Origin: Zygnema cylindricum
Lineage: Eukaryota > Streptophyta > Zygnematophyceae > Zygnematales > Zygnemataceae
Assembly (NCBI GenBank): GCA_037447655.1
Contig: JBBHKE010001017.1
Coordinates: 162,990 to 226,989 of the forward strand
Reading direction: 5' to 3'
DNA length: 64,000 bases
Shown here: positions 44,061-57,068 of the stretch, piece after piece
How the letters are laid out: every line of letters starts with the position of its first letter
Numbering within the stretch: position 1 is the stretch's first letter
Position numbers and translations under genes: made by a program
Notes under the pieces: model-generated
Databases searched by the model: none
Seen by the model: only the letters and a program-made list of their open reading frames with translations
Told to the model about the DNA's origin: nothing

Positions 44061-44098
44061 CCTGTAAAACTGAAGTTGGCTTTTTTCGAGAAAACATC

Positions 44099-46897
44099 AT
44101 GCGTTTACCATCATGTACTGTATGCGAGAATACGTACAACGAGGAAGAGCGAGCTCCAATGATGTTACTATGTGGACATTCTTTCTGTAAAGAGTGTCTT
44201 GCTCATCTTTTTGAGTTATCCACTGATCATGCCATACTTTGTCCGAGATGCAGGTAAGAGCTCCCTCTCTCCCTCTCTCTGACCTATCTTTCCAATTCTG
44301 ACTTATTTATTGATTTGCTAGTTTATTTTATTGGTTTTTGTTTTACTTCTCATTTTGTTTGACCTATTGTTGCATTTCTAACGCCGCCATTATTGCCCTT
44401 TTTTCCATATCCGTGCATGTTCAGTCAGGTCTATATGAAAACTTGAGAGAAAGAAAGCATGTTTAGCTCTATTAGTATTATTTTTTTGGTTATTGTTATT
44501 CTTATTATTATTATTGCGAGCTTGAAACTTGCCGAAGTCCACTGTGCCCCTCTCCCCACTCTCTCCCTCTTCTCCCCCTCCCTCTCTCTTACCCTCCCTC
44601 CCGCCCTCCCACCCTCTCTCTCCCACCTCCTCCCACCTCTCTCCCTCTCCCTCTTCTCCCTAACTCCCTGTCCTCTCCCTCTTTCTCCCCTCTCCCTCTC
44701 CCTTTCCCTCTTATAAGCAATGCATGACTTTTTTATGTTCGAGGAACCATATTCCTCTAGTCTGGTTAAGAATTCTCATTCTTATTCTCATTCTCATTCA
44801 TTCATCTATTTAACATGATGGTTAGGACAGGGACGTGAATCTTAGATTTGCGAAAACAACCGTAAACGATATTTGCGGTAACCGCATCATACACGTATAG
44901 GATGGGTAGCCACATATAGCATTTTCTATCGTTTTCGCACATTCAAACTATGATGTCAATGCCCCTGTAGGTTTGTTTTTCATGGAGCTCTTTAAATGTC
45001 AAAAGTACTCTACTAAGAGTCATTCTATTGATCTTAAGAGAATTATTTAACCATTTACTTAAATGCCTTCGCAATCACTACTTGATGGTGAGAGCACGAA
45101 AATTAAAAGAAGAAGTTCAAATACATATAAAATAGTATGGTGAACTGCAGCAGAATTGAAATGTCAAGAGCTTCTTTTCTCCCAAGCTGGTATGAGATCT
45201 GAAAGAGACTATATTTTTGGTTTGAAGCTATTAATTTTAATGTGTTTGAATTCTTTAACAATAATTCTGATTTGAAGTCATTTATTTTGAGTAGGTGTTT
45301 GAATTCTTCCACTTCATTTCTGATTAAAAATCAACAATTTCAATAGGTGTTTGAATTCCTTAACTATGCATATGATTTGAAGTTATTAATTTTAAAGGAT
45401 GTAATGAAATCTTTAACTATATTTATGATTTAAAATCATAAATGACGATTGGCGTTAGAAACATCAAGTTTTATGCTCACAATGTAGGCAATGTCCTCTC
45501 CCCTTATCCCCTTCCCTCTCCCTCTCTTTCCCTCTCGTCTTCCATCGTCCTTTTCCTCTCCCTCTCCCCTTCCCTCTCTCCTCCCTTCTCTCAACCCTTC
45601 GCCCCTCTTCTCTTTCTTCTTCTGTGGTCAGAAAATTTGCAGACAAGTATTATGCTCCCAATGTAGCCGATGTCCTCTACCTCTCTCTTTCTCTTTCTAC
45701 TATCATGGTCACAATCAAGCCAAATGTCCTCTCCCCTCCCTCCCCTTCCCTCTCCCTCTCTTTCTTTCTCTTTCTGTGGTCGGTAAATTTGTAGACAAGT
45801 ATTGTGCTCATAATGTAGTCAATGCCCTCCCTCACTTTTTTTTCTTTTTCTCTTTCTAGTCTTATGTCACATTGTCGCCAATGTCCTCTCCTTCTCTTTC
45901 TTTCCCTTTCTGTGGCTGGAAAATTTGCAGACAGGGGTCGAAGGTTGGGAACTCTGTCGAGGCTCTTCGAAAGAATTATGGAATGCTCGCTCTTATTCGC
46001 CAAGCAGGTGCCGATTGTATAAATGGAGACGATTCCGGCAGTGACGAAGATAAATCTGACTTAATCTCATACAGTTTTTCTGACCGATCCCGTGGAAATA
46101 CTCCTCAGGCTTCTCCGAGTTGGAGACCAACATGTACCGGTTCAAACCTCGATTTATCGCTTCATAATTTGCGACTAATAAGGCCTTTAGGGACGGTTTC
46201 TTTGCCAGGTCAGAGTGTCTGGGCTGGACTTCTGAGGGGCCCAGGCGGGTGTCGTCACAAAGTAGCGGTTAAGAGGGTCGATTTGGTCGAGGGAAGTAAT
46301 TTGGGTTGGATCCACTCTAAAATTGAGGCGCTCAGGAGGGCTGCAATGTGGTGTCACAATGTTTCTCAGTTACATGGAGCTGTGGAAAAAGATGGTAAGT
46401 TGTGTATTGTTATGGACAAATATGTGGGATCGGTGCAAGATGCAATGCAACAAAGTGGAGGTCGACTAACTTTGGAGCAAATACTTAGGTGAGAAATTCT
46501 CAATCTAATGGTTGGTTTTTTTCAAAGATCGACGCGTTATGTTGTGAGATTCTGAATCTAAGACCTATTTGTTTCTTTTCACATGTCAAGGCACTTAGGT
46601 GAGAAATTCTCAATCAAATAACTTTCTGGTTTTGTTCAAATGTCAAAGGCACGCTTGGTGCTACTAATGGCTACTTGATATATATGCCTTCGTGAAATAT
46701 TAATGTCGCAAAATATTAATGTCGCATGGAAATCAATTACGCGTTTCAAAACATGGTGAGAAAGTTGATATGCTTCTTAGTTTTTGCTTGTCGTCGTTCA
46801 ATGACGTATATGGTTTCATGTGCCCAGTGTTGCTTAACAGGAAGCAAAGCGAGTGGTGGATCTCTCCCTCTCTCTCTTCTTCTTTCTCTCTCTTTTT

Positions 46898-46966
<69 letters not shown>

Positions 46967-49900
46967 CTGATTCCTGTTTCAATTTTTGTTGTAGATATGG
47001 AGCTGATATCACCCGCGGTGTCAGTGAACTTCATGCGGCTGGTATTATGGTCATGGGACTAAAACCGTCAAATATGTTATTAAACAAACAAGGCCAGGCA
47101 GCTGTGGCAGATTACGGACTTCCTGAGGTTTTGAAACGGTCTCGTTGTCATAAAGCGAGACAACAAGGTGGAGACGAGTTTTGCAGTAGTACACATTTAT
47201 GTTGTGATTGTTTAGGCCTCGCACCAAATTATATGCCGCCAGAGGCCTGGGAACCAACTAAGAAATCCTCGTTAAATCTTTTTTGGGACGATTTAATGGG
47301 CCTCTGTCTGGAATCAGATGCTTGGAGCTTCGGTTGCTCTCTCGTGGAGATGTGCACTGGAGTTGCCCCGTAAGGTTAATTTGCCTGAAACTGTTTGAAT
47401 ATTAAAGTCGTACGCGTAAGAAATGAATGATATAGATATTTTTTTTTCCCGATGTTTGCTTTCACTAAGGTCAATATCATGAAAACTGTTTGAATACGAA
47501 GTCGTACGAGTGAGAAATGCATGGTATCTTTGTTTTCTTTTCTGATGTTTCTGTCGCGCAGATCTGTATGAAGTAACGGATATGGTTTTAGCTGAAAAAT
47601 TACAAGGATGAGATCTGGGCTCCAACTACCTTTTTGAAAATAGATCTATCTGTTTAAGCAGTTTAGTGTGGAACATGCACAGTGGGTCATGTGCTAGCTG
47701 TTTCCTCAACTACTCTCATTATCCTGTTTCTCGTGAAATAAGGTTTGTTTATATTATCTAATTCTTTCTTCTGGTTTCCTTGTCATTTACTTTGTATGTG
47801 CAGATGGAATGGAGCCAGCCCAGAAGAGATACGGAGGATGGTATTAAAGGTAAAACGACAACCTCCTGAATATGCCGGGGTTGTTGGAGGTGGTATTCCT
47901 CCAGAATTATGGAAAATGATTGGAGATTGTCTCCAATGGAAACCTTCTAAGAGACCCACTTTTCATGCGATGCTCAGTATTTTTTTACGACAGCTGAAGG
48001 ACACACGTCACAGCCCTCCACAGAGTCCAGACAAGTAAAACTCCCTCTCTCCCTCTACTTCTCTCCTCTCCCTTCCTCTCTCTTTCTCTCCCTCACTCTC
48101 TCCCATTTCCCTTCCCTTCCTCCGTCCTCCCTCCCTGTCTCTCTCTCCCTCCCTCCCTCCCTCTCTCTCTCCCTCCCTTTCTCTTCTCCCCTCCTTCCCG
48201 CACCTCTCCTGTCTGTTGCACACTGGAATGTTGTATCCCAGCAAATGAAGGGTCGTTTTTTTTTATCCCTTGATACTTTCGGCTTTCCCACATAATATAA
48301 TATGTGTGTTTAGTGCTGCTTATAAAGTGGCAGTCACCGAAAGCCTGGTCACACCATTGAAATTTACTTACATTTTTGTGAGTACTCGTATGTTTGATTA
48401 CTCAAAAAACTGGTCGAATGTACGTTACTCATAAAACATGTATAACTTTTGATTGTGGAGCCAGGCTATGTTGTTCTTAGAATTGCACAAATGTGACCCA
48501 ATCTATGTAATTATGATTTTTTTCGAACCAATGATTTTTTTGAACCAGTGAGTTGTCTAAGGAACGCGAGCTTCGCAGCACAGAACCATCTCCTCCGTCT
48601 GTTCTCGATTTCCCGGGAAATTTTGACGCAGCTCTTCATCACTTAATATCCGAGGCTGATGTAGGAGGAGTCAGGCAAGTCGTTGTTGAACTCCAATGTG
48701 GTTCGAAATTTTTGACCTCTCTTGTCTCTACGACTGTTGTCTCCATGTGACTTTTATCACATAGTGACTTGGCAATGAATCTCCACGTTTGTTATGCTTT
48801 GAGTCATTCATGAAGAGAAGGATATCATTTATTAGTATGGAATTAACCAGCAATATTTTGCATGACTTAATGTCATCCCATATATAGACGATGTTTTTTC
48901 ATGGGCGATGTTTTCAGATCATGTGCAGTCAAACATAACTTTTTGTTTTGTTCTCGAAAGAATCTAATTTTGCTTAAAGACCATCAAATTGTCTATCAGA
49001 TCAACAAAACACGATGTTGATGGCCAGCTCTAAGGGGAACATATTGTCTTAATTTAAAACAATGTGGTCCATCGTACCAGGGGACAGTTTAAAACAGTTA
49101 AAAATTAAGACGGTCTATTTTGACTAAGGGACAGTGTAGAGATAATGTTTGTGGACATTGTAGTGACACAATGTTTTTGACAAGTTCCAAGAGGACAATC
49201 GTTTTGCAGGGATTTGCTGGGAAATGCTGCAGCTGGTAGTCAGAATGACGCCAGATTATCAGGGACGGTGCTAACTATATCCACTTTATTTGAATCTCGT
49301 AATGAGGATGGTCAAACTCCAATTCACCTCGCAGCAATGCGGGGTTACTCAGAAATTTTGGAACTTATGTTGCAACATTCTGAAGCAGATGTCGAAGCCC
49401 TTGACAAGAATGGAGACACACCCATTTTTTTCGCAGTTGCATCGGGATCTGTGAATTGTTTACGCGCCCTTGTGAAACGAGGGGCCAATGTTAATGCTCG
49501 TTTAAAAGATGGTTTGGGACCTTCAGTAGCTCATGTATGTGCCAGTTATGGGCATCCTGACTGCATGCAGGTAAGCAATTTTATCGGAACCTCAGAAAAG
49601 TTTTGTTTTTTTTAGGTTTACTTGTCGTTCGGTTCGGTTCGTCTTGTGTAGAGCAACTGGTAACGCTATGTATGGTTACTGTGTACTACGGGTTGACCAA
49701 ATATAGCGTTTTCAATTGTTTTTGGACATTTGGGCTATGGTTTGTTAGATTTACCCTGACAAGCTTGTTAACAACGCGTTCATAATTATTACTACTGGCT
49801 GATCAATTTCTTATTCTTATGCTGCTTACTGAAAGTCCATTATGATACTGTTTCTTCTATTGTTGTTGTCTTGTTTTCCAACTATATACACATGTTCAAC

Positions 49901-50510
49901 ACTAGGCGCTGTGGTTTTCCATGAGATACTTTGTCTATTTAGTTATCTTATTGCTGTTGGACTCATCGAATGTCTGAGCCAAAAAAACGTCTTCACACTT
50001 TTTTTTTCTGAAAATGGGAAATGTCTGTTGTATCTACATTTAAGAGGAAGTCTTCAAGGAAATTTCAGTTGGATTTAGACTTTAGTCTCTCGAAACATTA
50101 GACAAGGGGTTGTTTTCGACAAGCCATCTTTCTGTTATTAAATTTGATGCTAATGATTAACTCTCTTTTGCAAACTTAGTAAAACAAAAAGTAACATATA
50201 TTGTTGACAGGGGCAGCATTTATTGCATTCAATGAAGATGTGTGTATTTCTATTCATTGACCAGAAGTTATCTTTACCTCGACAACTACTAGAAGTAATA
50301 TATACAAGAAGTTATCTTTACCTTGATATGTTTACTTCGAAAGGAAACATGAGCTTTACTTTGTTCTTTGAGCAGAAAGCCCTAAAAATGAACATTCTAT
50401 TATGCTTTCTCCTCAGTCCCACAGGTTTCCTAAGTGACAAATGTTTATTTCCTCAAAAATGCCTTCACATGTTATGCTTAATGTACCAGTATGTCTCCTG
50501 GACGAAAAAT

Positions 50511-50580
<70 letters not shown>

Positions 50581-53500
50581 TCCCTCTCTCCCTCTCTCTC
50601 TCCCTCTCCCTCTCTCCCTCTCCCCCTCTCTTTCTCCCTCTCTTTCTTGTTGCAGGAACTTTTAATTGCAGGTGCCGATCCGTGTACTTTGGATGACGAA
50701 GGAGAGACTCCCTTACATCGTGCTGTTGTAAAACGACATATAGACTGTGCCTTAACCATTATTGAAAATGGTGGTTGTAAGGCCATGGCTGTCCTTAATT
50801 ACAGTGGACTAACGTATGTTTCAATGCGAAGTCCTTTTCTTCTCCTTTTCTCGTCCTTTCTCTTTGCAAATCGCCGACATGTGTGGGTCAATTCATAATA
50901 ACTTCTTCAGTTTTTTTTTTTTTTGACAGTGGGTGTGGTTTTTTTTTTGTTGTTGTTTGTCTTTTTTTAATTTCCAAAGGCCCTTACATATATGCACAGC
51001 AGCGGGAAGTGTCGAATTGATAAAACGATGGTTAGAATTGGTTTCAAATGATATGTTAAAATCAGCTCTGGAGGAACCTTCACCAGCCGGTCCCACTTTA
51101 TGTGTAGCTGCTGGTCTAAAGTCAAGCCAGAGACATGGTGAGTTCAATGGCCATTTTTTTTGTTAGTTTTTGTAAAGGACATTTTTCTTGTAAATGACAT
51201 TTTTCCTGTGGGGGACATTTTTTTTGTGAAGGACATTTTTCTTGTTAAGGAAATTTTTCTTGTAAAAGGCATTTTTTCTTGTAAAAGGGAGACAGAGTTT
51301 GGAAGTTGTTGGAAAGGACCTTGTCTGTTTATCATGTATTTCATGTTGGATAGAAATCTGAACAAGGTAGGGTTAGTCAATCATTACAGGCACCAGTTTA
51401 AACCCTAAAAAATCTTCGAAAACCCTGAAACAACCCTGATTTAGTGCCACACTTGCAAATCTTGTGATGGTTGTTTGACTTTGTTTTTTTATTTATTTCA
51501 GAAGTTAGGCTCAAATCGTTTTTACTTCATGGTCAAAGTCAAGTACTATATGCCATATAGCTGAAGATCCATCTCTTTTTGTTAGAGTAATAAGTACAGC
51601 TTAGATTCTTTTTAGAGTTTTTAACAACAAGTTTGTTTTTACCCAAATTTAGAAAATAATGTTTTAAGAACTCTAGTTAAAAGAGTGGACGGCAAGCCAC
51701 CACGTCTCCCAACCTTAAATTAATACTGTGAATACTAATTCCGTATTAACAAAAATATTTTTTTTACTCTAATGGTAATGAACAGTGTTATTTTCTGTAT
51801 TGAGAACCATGATATGGCCTTGGAGCCATCAGCTTGTGTATCATATCTGAGCACTATTGACTGCTTTTTTTTTCTTCTTCTTTTTTTTCCTTTTTGTGTT
51901 CAGAAGCAAGAATGTTGGTTCAACTTTTTTTGAAAGCGGGAGCCGATCCCACAGTTTGTGACGTGACACGAGGTTACACCTGTCTACACCTCGCAGCATT
52001 AGCCGATGACCCTGAGATGGTCAAGGTGCCTTTGCTTACATTTGTAATGCTTGTATCTCATTTTCTCTTTGAAGCTGGTTAGCTTCGTGAGATGCCATCT
52101 GTATTTTCTTCTCACCCAAGCTGAGTGTGAGTAATGAAATATTTGAGAGTATGGTTAGCATGTTTGACTGTTGACCGCCCACGATTTTGTGGTAGTTTTA
52201 TAGTAATTTTGTGGTAATATTATAAGTTGTGGCACATATCAGCGTCAGGGTAGGTTATACCGTGTTTAGGAGGTTATCAGCAAATTTCAGTGATTTATCG
52301 AATCTTTGTCTTAGATAAGATGCCCATCTAAATGTCTAGTATTATGAAGATACTGATATGGTCCAGCATCTGGCTTTAATGATATTTTTTGCTTTTTATT
52401 GGGCTATCTGTGCGTGAACTTAAACTCAGATTATCCTCGATGAGAAAGTCAATATAAACATGGGTGATTCCCGTGGGGGCACTTCTCTCCATCTCGCACT
52501 TTCCCGAGGATCTCAACTCACGGTCGGTGTCTTGTTGGAACGTGGGGCAGATTGCAGTCTCCAGGTCAGTCTTTGTGATTCCCTAAATTAAATCTGTTCT
52601 ATATTTGTGTTCCTCGAAAGGTTTTCAATATTTTTGGTTTTATGGTAGTGCATTGTTATGCAGAGAACTGAACCTGCAATTTACTGCTGAAAATTGTGGC
52701 GCAGAAATTTTCTTTCCAAAGAATTGGAATGAATGATTGTCTAATGAATTGTCTGGTGGCTTTCCACCTTCGATCTTCTTGTATCAGTCAATTTTTTTTT
52801 TTTTTTGGGTATAAACCTCTGGATCTGAGGGTTGTTGTTGAGCAATTCTGTAGGACGATGATGGAAACAATGCTCTACATATTGCGGCAATCATGGGAAA
52901 ATGTATCCGCGAGAATTTTACATGGCTTACTACTATGCTCCGACAACCTGATTCACAGCCTCAAGCAAAGAACCACAGGTAGACTGTTGTTTTTACAGCT
53001 ACTATTGTTTTTATTGTCCTTAAAAAAAAAGGATTGTAAAGGATTCTTGTTCTACATCCCCACGTCTTAGGACTCATGTCTCCTATGGTGCTCCCCTTTC
53101 CATTCATTTCCTGTTTCAGTGTTTCTTTTGAACTACCTTCCTTTTGTTTAGTTTTATTGTGTTACCATTTTACGTTGTCACTTGTTATCTGAAAACACTT
53201 CACTTGGGCTTGACATCGTTTACAGTGGGCACATGTTACTAGAATGTCTCGTGATAACTAGAGTTCCTGGTAAGACTAGTTTCTGGTACTTCCACTACTA
53301 AATCACTACTGTATTATTTATAAATACTTCTTACTAAATGTAAGTTATTGGAGGCTGTTTCTTTTCCTGGAATTTGTGCAGTGGGAGAACGGTGGAAGAT
53401 CTTCTTGATGTAATTCCTCGAGAATGGATAACTGAAGACTTACTTGAAGTAGTTAGTGAGAGGGGCTTACTACTTTCTCCACCGGTGTAAGTCTTGTTTA

Positions 53501-56500
53501 TGCAGTACATTCACAAGATAGAAGGAAAAACAAAAAAAACAAAAAGAGAAAAACAAACATTTTTTTTTTCTCTAATTTCACCTTTATAAACAACTGATTC
53601 AAAAAGCTGTAGTCTACATCACATAAAGGAATTTCAGCTTTATAAGAACATAAATCTGCAGGTTTTTGCAACCTGCGTTGTTAGAACTTCTCGAGGGTTT
53701 ACTGGATTCTTTAGAAAGCGCTGTTTTTGTTGTAGAGGAACTTTGTGTGCTCATTGCCCCTTCATGAAGGTTTTGGAACTTACTTTTTGACAAAATAGCT
53801 AACTGTCAAAAACCAGACTGAGGTCAACAAACATTTTAACCTTGTTTTTCTTGTCGAACTCTGTTGTTTGGTCATGTTCATACGGCAAAACCCATTAAAT
53901 TTTGCCATTGACACACGCTCGATTGCTGAAATAGTGTTTAAACTGGTAATATTTATGCAGCTTTTCTTTCGGTGATTGGGTCACATTCATACGATCTTTG
54001 GAAGAACCAAAGTATGGGTGGCAAGGGGCTCACGCTACAAGTGTTGGGTTTGTTCAGTCAGTGGTAGGAGGAGAGATTGTGGTTATGTTTTGTACTGGAG
54101 AAGTTCATACTTCTGCTGGAGAGCTTCACAAACTTGTTCCGTTTGAACCAGGACAACATGTTCGTGTGAAAACAGCGGTGAAGGAACCACGGTTAGTTCA
54201 AATTTCATATATTCCTGTTAAGTTCAAATTCCAGTTAAGTTAAAAGTCCCGATAACTTCAATCTTTATTTCAGAAGGTTGTCTGTGCTTTTCCCAAAGCT
54301 CAGGTGAATCGAATTCAAAATTGAAGTTCAAAGGTGAAGATAATGCCGGAGAAAAAGTGAAGTTCTTAAGTGGGATTAGAATTGTGGATGTGCTGTGAGA
54401 GAATTTGATACAAAGGCTGTACATGGTAAGCTTATATTTCCTGGCTTTTGTCAGGATCATATTGGTTTTTTTATTGTTTTCTAGCAGAGCTTTTCTAGGT
54501 TTTGTTCCTACATCTCTTCCTTTATGTCTTCCAGCATGGAGTGATTGTCACAAATAAGATTTTAGTTCATTTTTATTCAGAAGTTCTTGCGGTTCCAGAA
54601 AAATAGAGGGAGTGAGGATAAGTACTTTTATTGTACTCGAACGACGCTCTGTACCAGCTACCAAGGAAATATACATGTGGCAATCTGGAATCATTTATTT
54701 CTGCTAATTTCTGCTGTTTCAAGGATGACGTCTCACAGTTGTTTTAACTGCTTCTGTTTTATTTCTCCCACTGGCTAACCTTTTTTGGCTCAATTTTACA
54801 TGCTCCGTCACAGCTATGGTTTAAACATTTTGGTATTAATTACATTTGTTTTGGTTTTATTTTCACAGGTATGGTTGGCGGGGTCAATCCCACTTAAGCA
54901 TTGGGACTGTCCTTTGTATCGATGATGATGGAGTTCTGAGAGTTGGTTTTCAAGGAGCTTCAAGAGGATGGAAGGCTGATCCTGGGGAAATGGAAAGAGT
55001 GGAGGAATTTAAAGTCGGTGATTGGGTTAGGGCAAGTCCTGGTCTCACAAAACCGAAACATGGTCTCGGTTCTGTAGTTCCAGGCAGTATAGGAGTAGTT
55101 TACAGTCTTAGACCAGATCACAGTTTGCTTATTGATTTCTGCTATCAAGAAGAGCACTGGCATTGTGAACCAGAGGAGGTGGAAGCTGTTCCGAAATTCC
55201 AGGTACATACTTATCCTGTTTAGGGGTTTTTAAAGTTTTTTCACTTCCGTCAACTTATGCATTAACTGACTGATTTGCGCCCAAGAAGGAAAACCTTCTC
55301 TCCTTTCTTTGCTGTACTGTAAGTCAGGTTATGCTCCAAACTAATTATTCAATTATTTCAATTATTTGATTTATTGCGAGAAGCCACTGTTCAATCTCGG
55401 TCTAGTGTATAGTTTATCTGCCTGGAATGCAAAACCTATTAGTAAAAAAGATTTAGGGCTATATAGAAAGTTGATGGGCAATTCTGCCAAAACTTCACTT
55501 GGGAAATGACATAGACATGGAAAGTCTGTAATTAATTAGTCCTGTCAACATTTTCTTGAGTATTTATTTGTATCGGCAAACACAAATTTTAGACTATTTA
55601 TAAGTTAACTACTAGTAGTTATAGTACAATATAATACATGCAATACTGTTTATTTGTAGAGACGGCTTACAATACTATTTATTTGTATTGACAATGTTTG
55701 ACAGAGGTTGTGGTACAGGAAGGGGAGAGAGTATGTGTGAAACGATCCGTCGCAGAACCACGTTATGGATGGTGTGGGGAAACACACCATACTGTAGGAA
55801 CTATACATGATGTGAACAGTAATGGGCTTTTAATGGTTTCTGTCAGTGGGAGATCAGCTCTATGGCAAAGCGATCCCGCTGATATGGAGAGATTGGAGAA
55901 TCTTTATGTGGGTAACTTGGATTACTATCTCCTGTTTTATCCGTTATGCTGATTTCTGGGTCTGTCAATCATTTATTCCAGTTTATACAGTTTTGTCACA
56001 TCAGATGCGAATTTTCTTGTACTATTGCTTGTGTTATTTTGTGTCTTTTTGCATCCGTGTTTGAAGTTACACTGCGCACGTTTATTAGTGTAAACATTTT
56101 TCCGGAAGTCAACGTACTTTTTCTCATGACACTGGTTTCCGATTTTAATCGTGACATCACAATCCAAGGTATGACTGTTGCCGTTCGGTTGCTTGCCTCA
56201 AAAGAAAAATATCCAATAGCTGAACAGCAAGCTGAACCCTTTTTAACACTATAGCGCTGGGTAATGTACAGCACCCATCTCTATTAGAGTTCGTGATTTA
56301 TTAGCGTTAACACTTTTTATAATTAACTACACTAAATTATGTTCTGCAATGTGGCTCACTATGAGCCCCTTAATAGTATTGTTAACGCTAATTTATGATT
56401 TTGGGTTAAAAACACTCACTCGAACAAGAGTGATTAGTTTTACTATTGATGGTCAGTGTAGTTTCCTGCGAGCGCGTGCTGATTTTTCATTTGGCTGTTT

Positions 56501-57027
56501 TTTGTTTCTTTTTTTTGTGTTGCAGGTAGGTGACTGGGTGAGGGTTAAAGCTTCTGTCCCATCACCAAAGTATGGATGGGAGGATGTGACAAGAAGTAGT
56601 GTGGGAGTGGTTCATGTGGTGGATGAGGATGGCGATATAGGAGTCGGGTTTTGCTTCCGCGGACGACCATTTGACTGCTCTATGGCGGATGTGGAGAAAG
56701 TATGCTTCATTTAATGTTTTCGGCAATACATTTCTGAGCAATTAGTTAGACTTCATTTCTGGGCAATTCGTTTTTGGGCAATTTAAGCTTTCAAAGCTCT
56801 CAAATTTGACGCATTCCTTTGCAGTTTGTTAAATATCCTCCTTTTCGGAAATTGGGGAGCTAGGGTGCAAAGAGAAACAGTCAATCTGAGCATTTTTTTG
56901 AAATGGTATTTTGTGTTTTGGACTTTCTAAAACGTAAAATGTATGCTTAGTGTAGAGAGCTAGCCGATCTGAACATGCTCCGTAAAAAAACCGTGAAAGT
57001 CACATGCTTTTTTAATCTGCTCTCCCT

Positions 57028-57068
<41 letters not shown>

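Noticed and set aside
43997-44098. Upstream in-frame ATG as the KEG start
   Set aside because: It would add only residues encoded by a degenerate repeat; family proteins begin a few residues before the first RING cysteine, as with ATG 44099.
50223-50898. Extended frames with (SL)n runs before KEG exon 7
   Set aside because: They come from the (CT)n microsatellite in intron 6; conserved ankyrin sequence starts only at the acceptor at 50655.
51894-52082. Extension of KEG exon 9 past VK into VPLLTFVML
   Set aside because: The donor AAG|GTGCCT and the phase-matched next exon starting IILDEKVNINMGD restore the ankyrin repeat.
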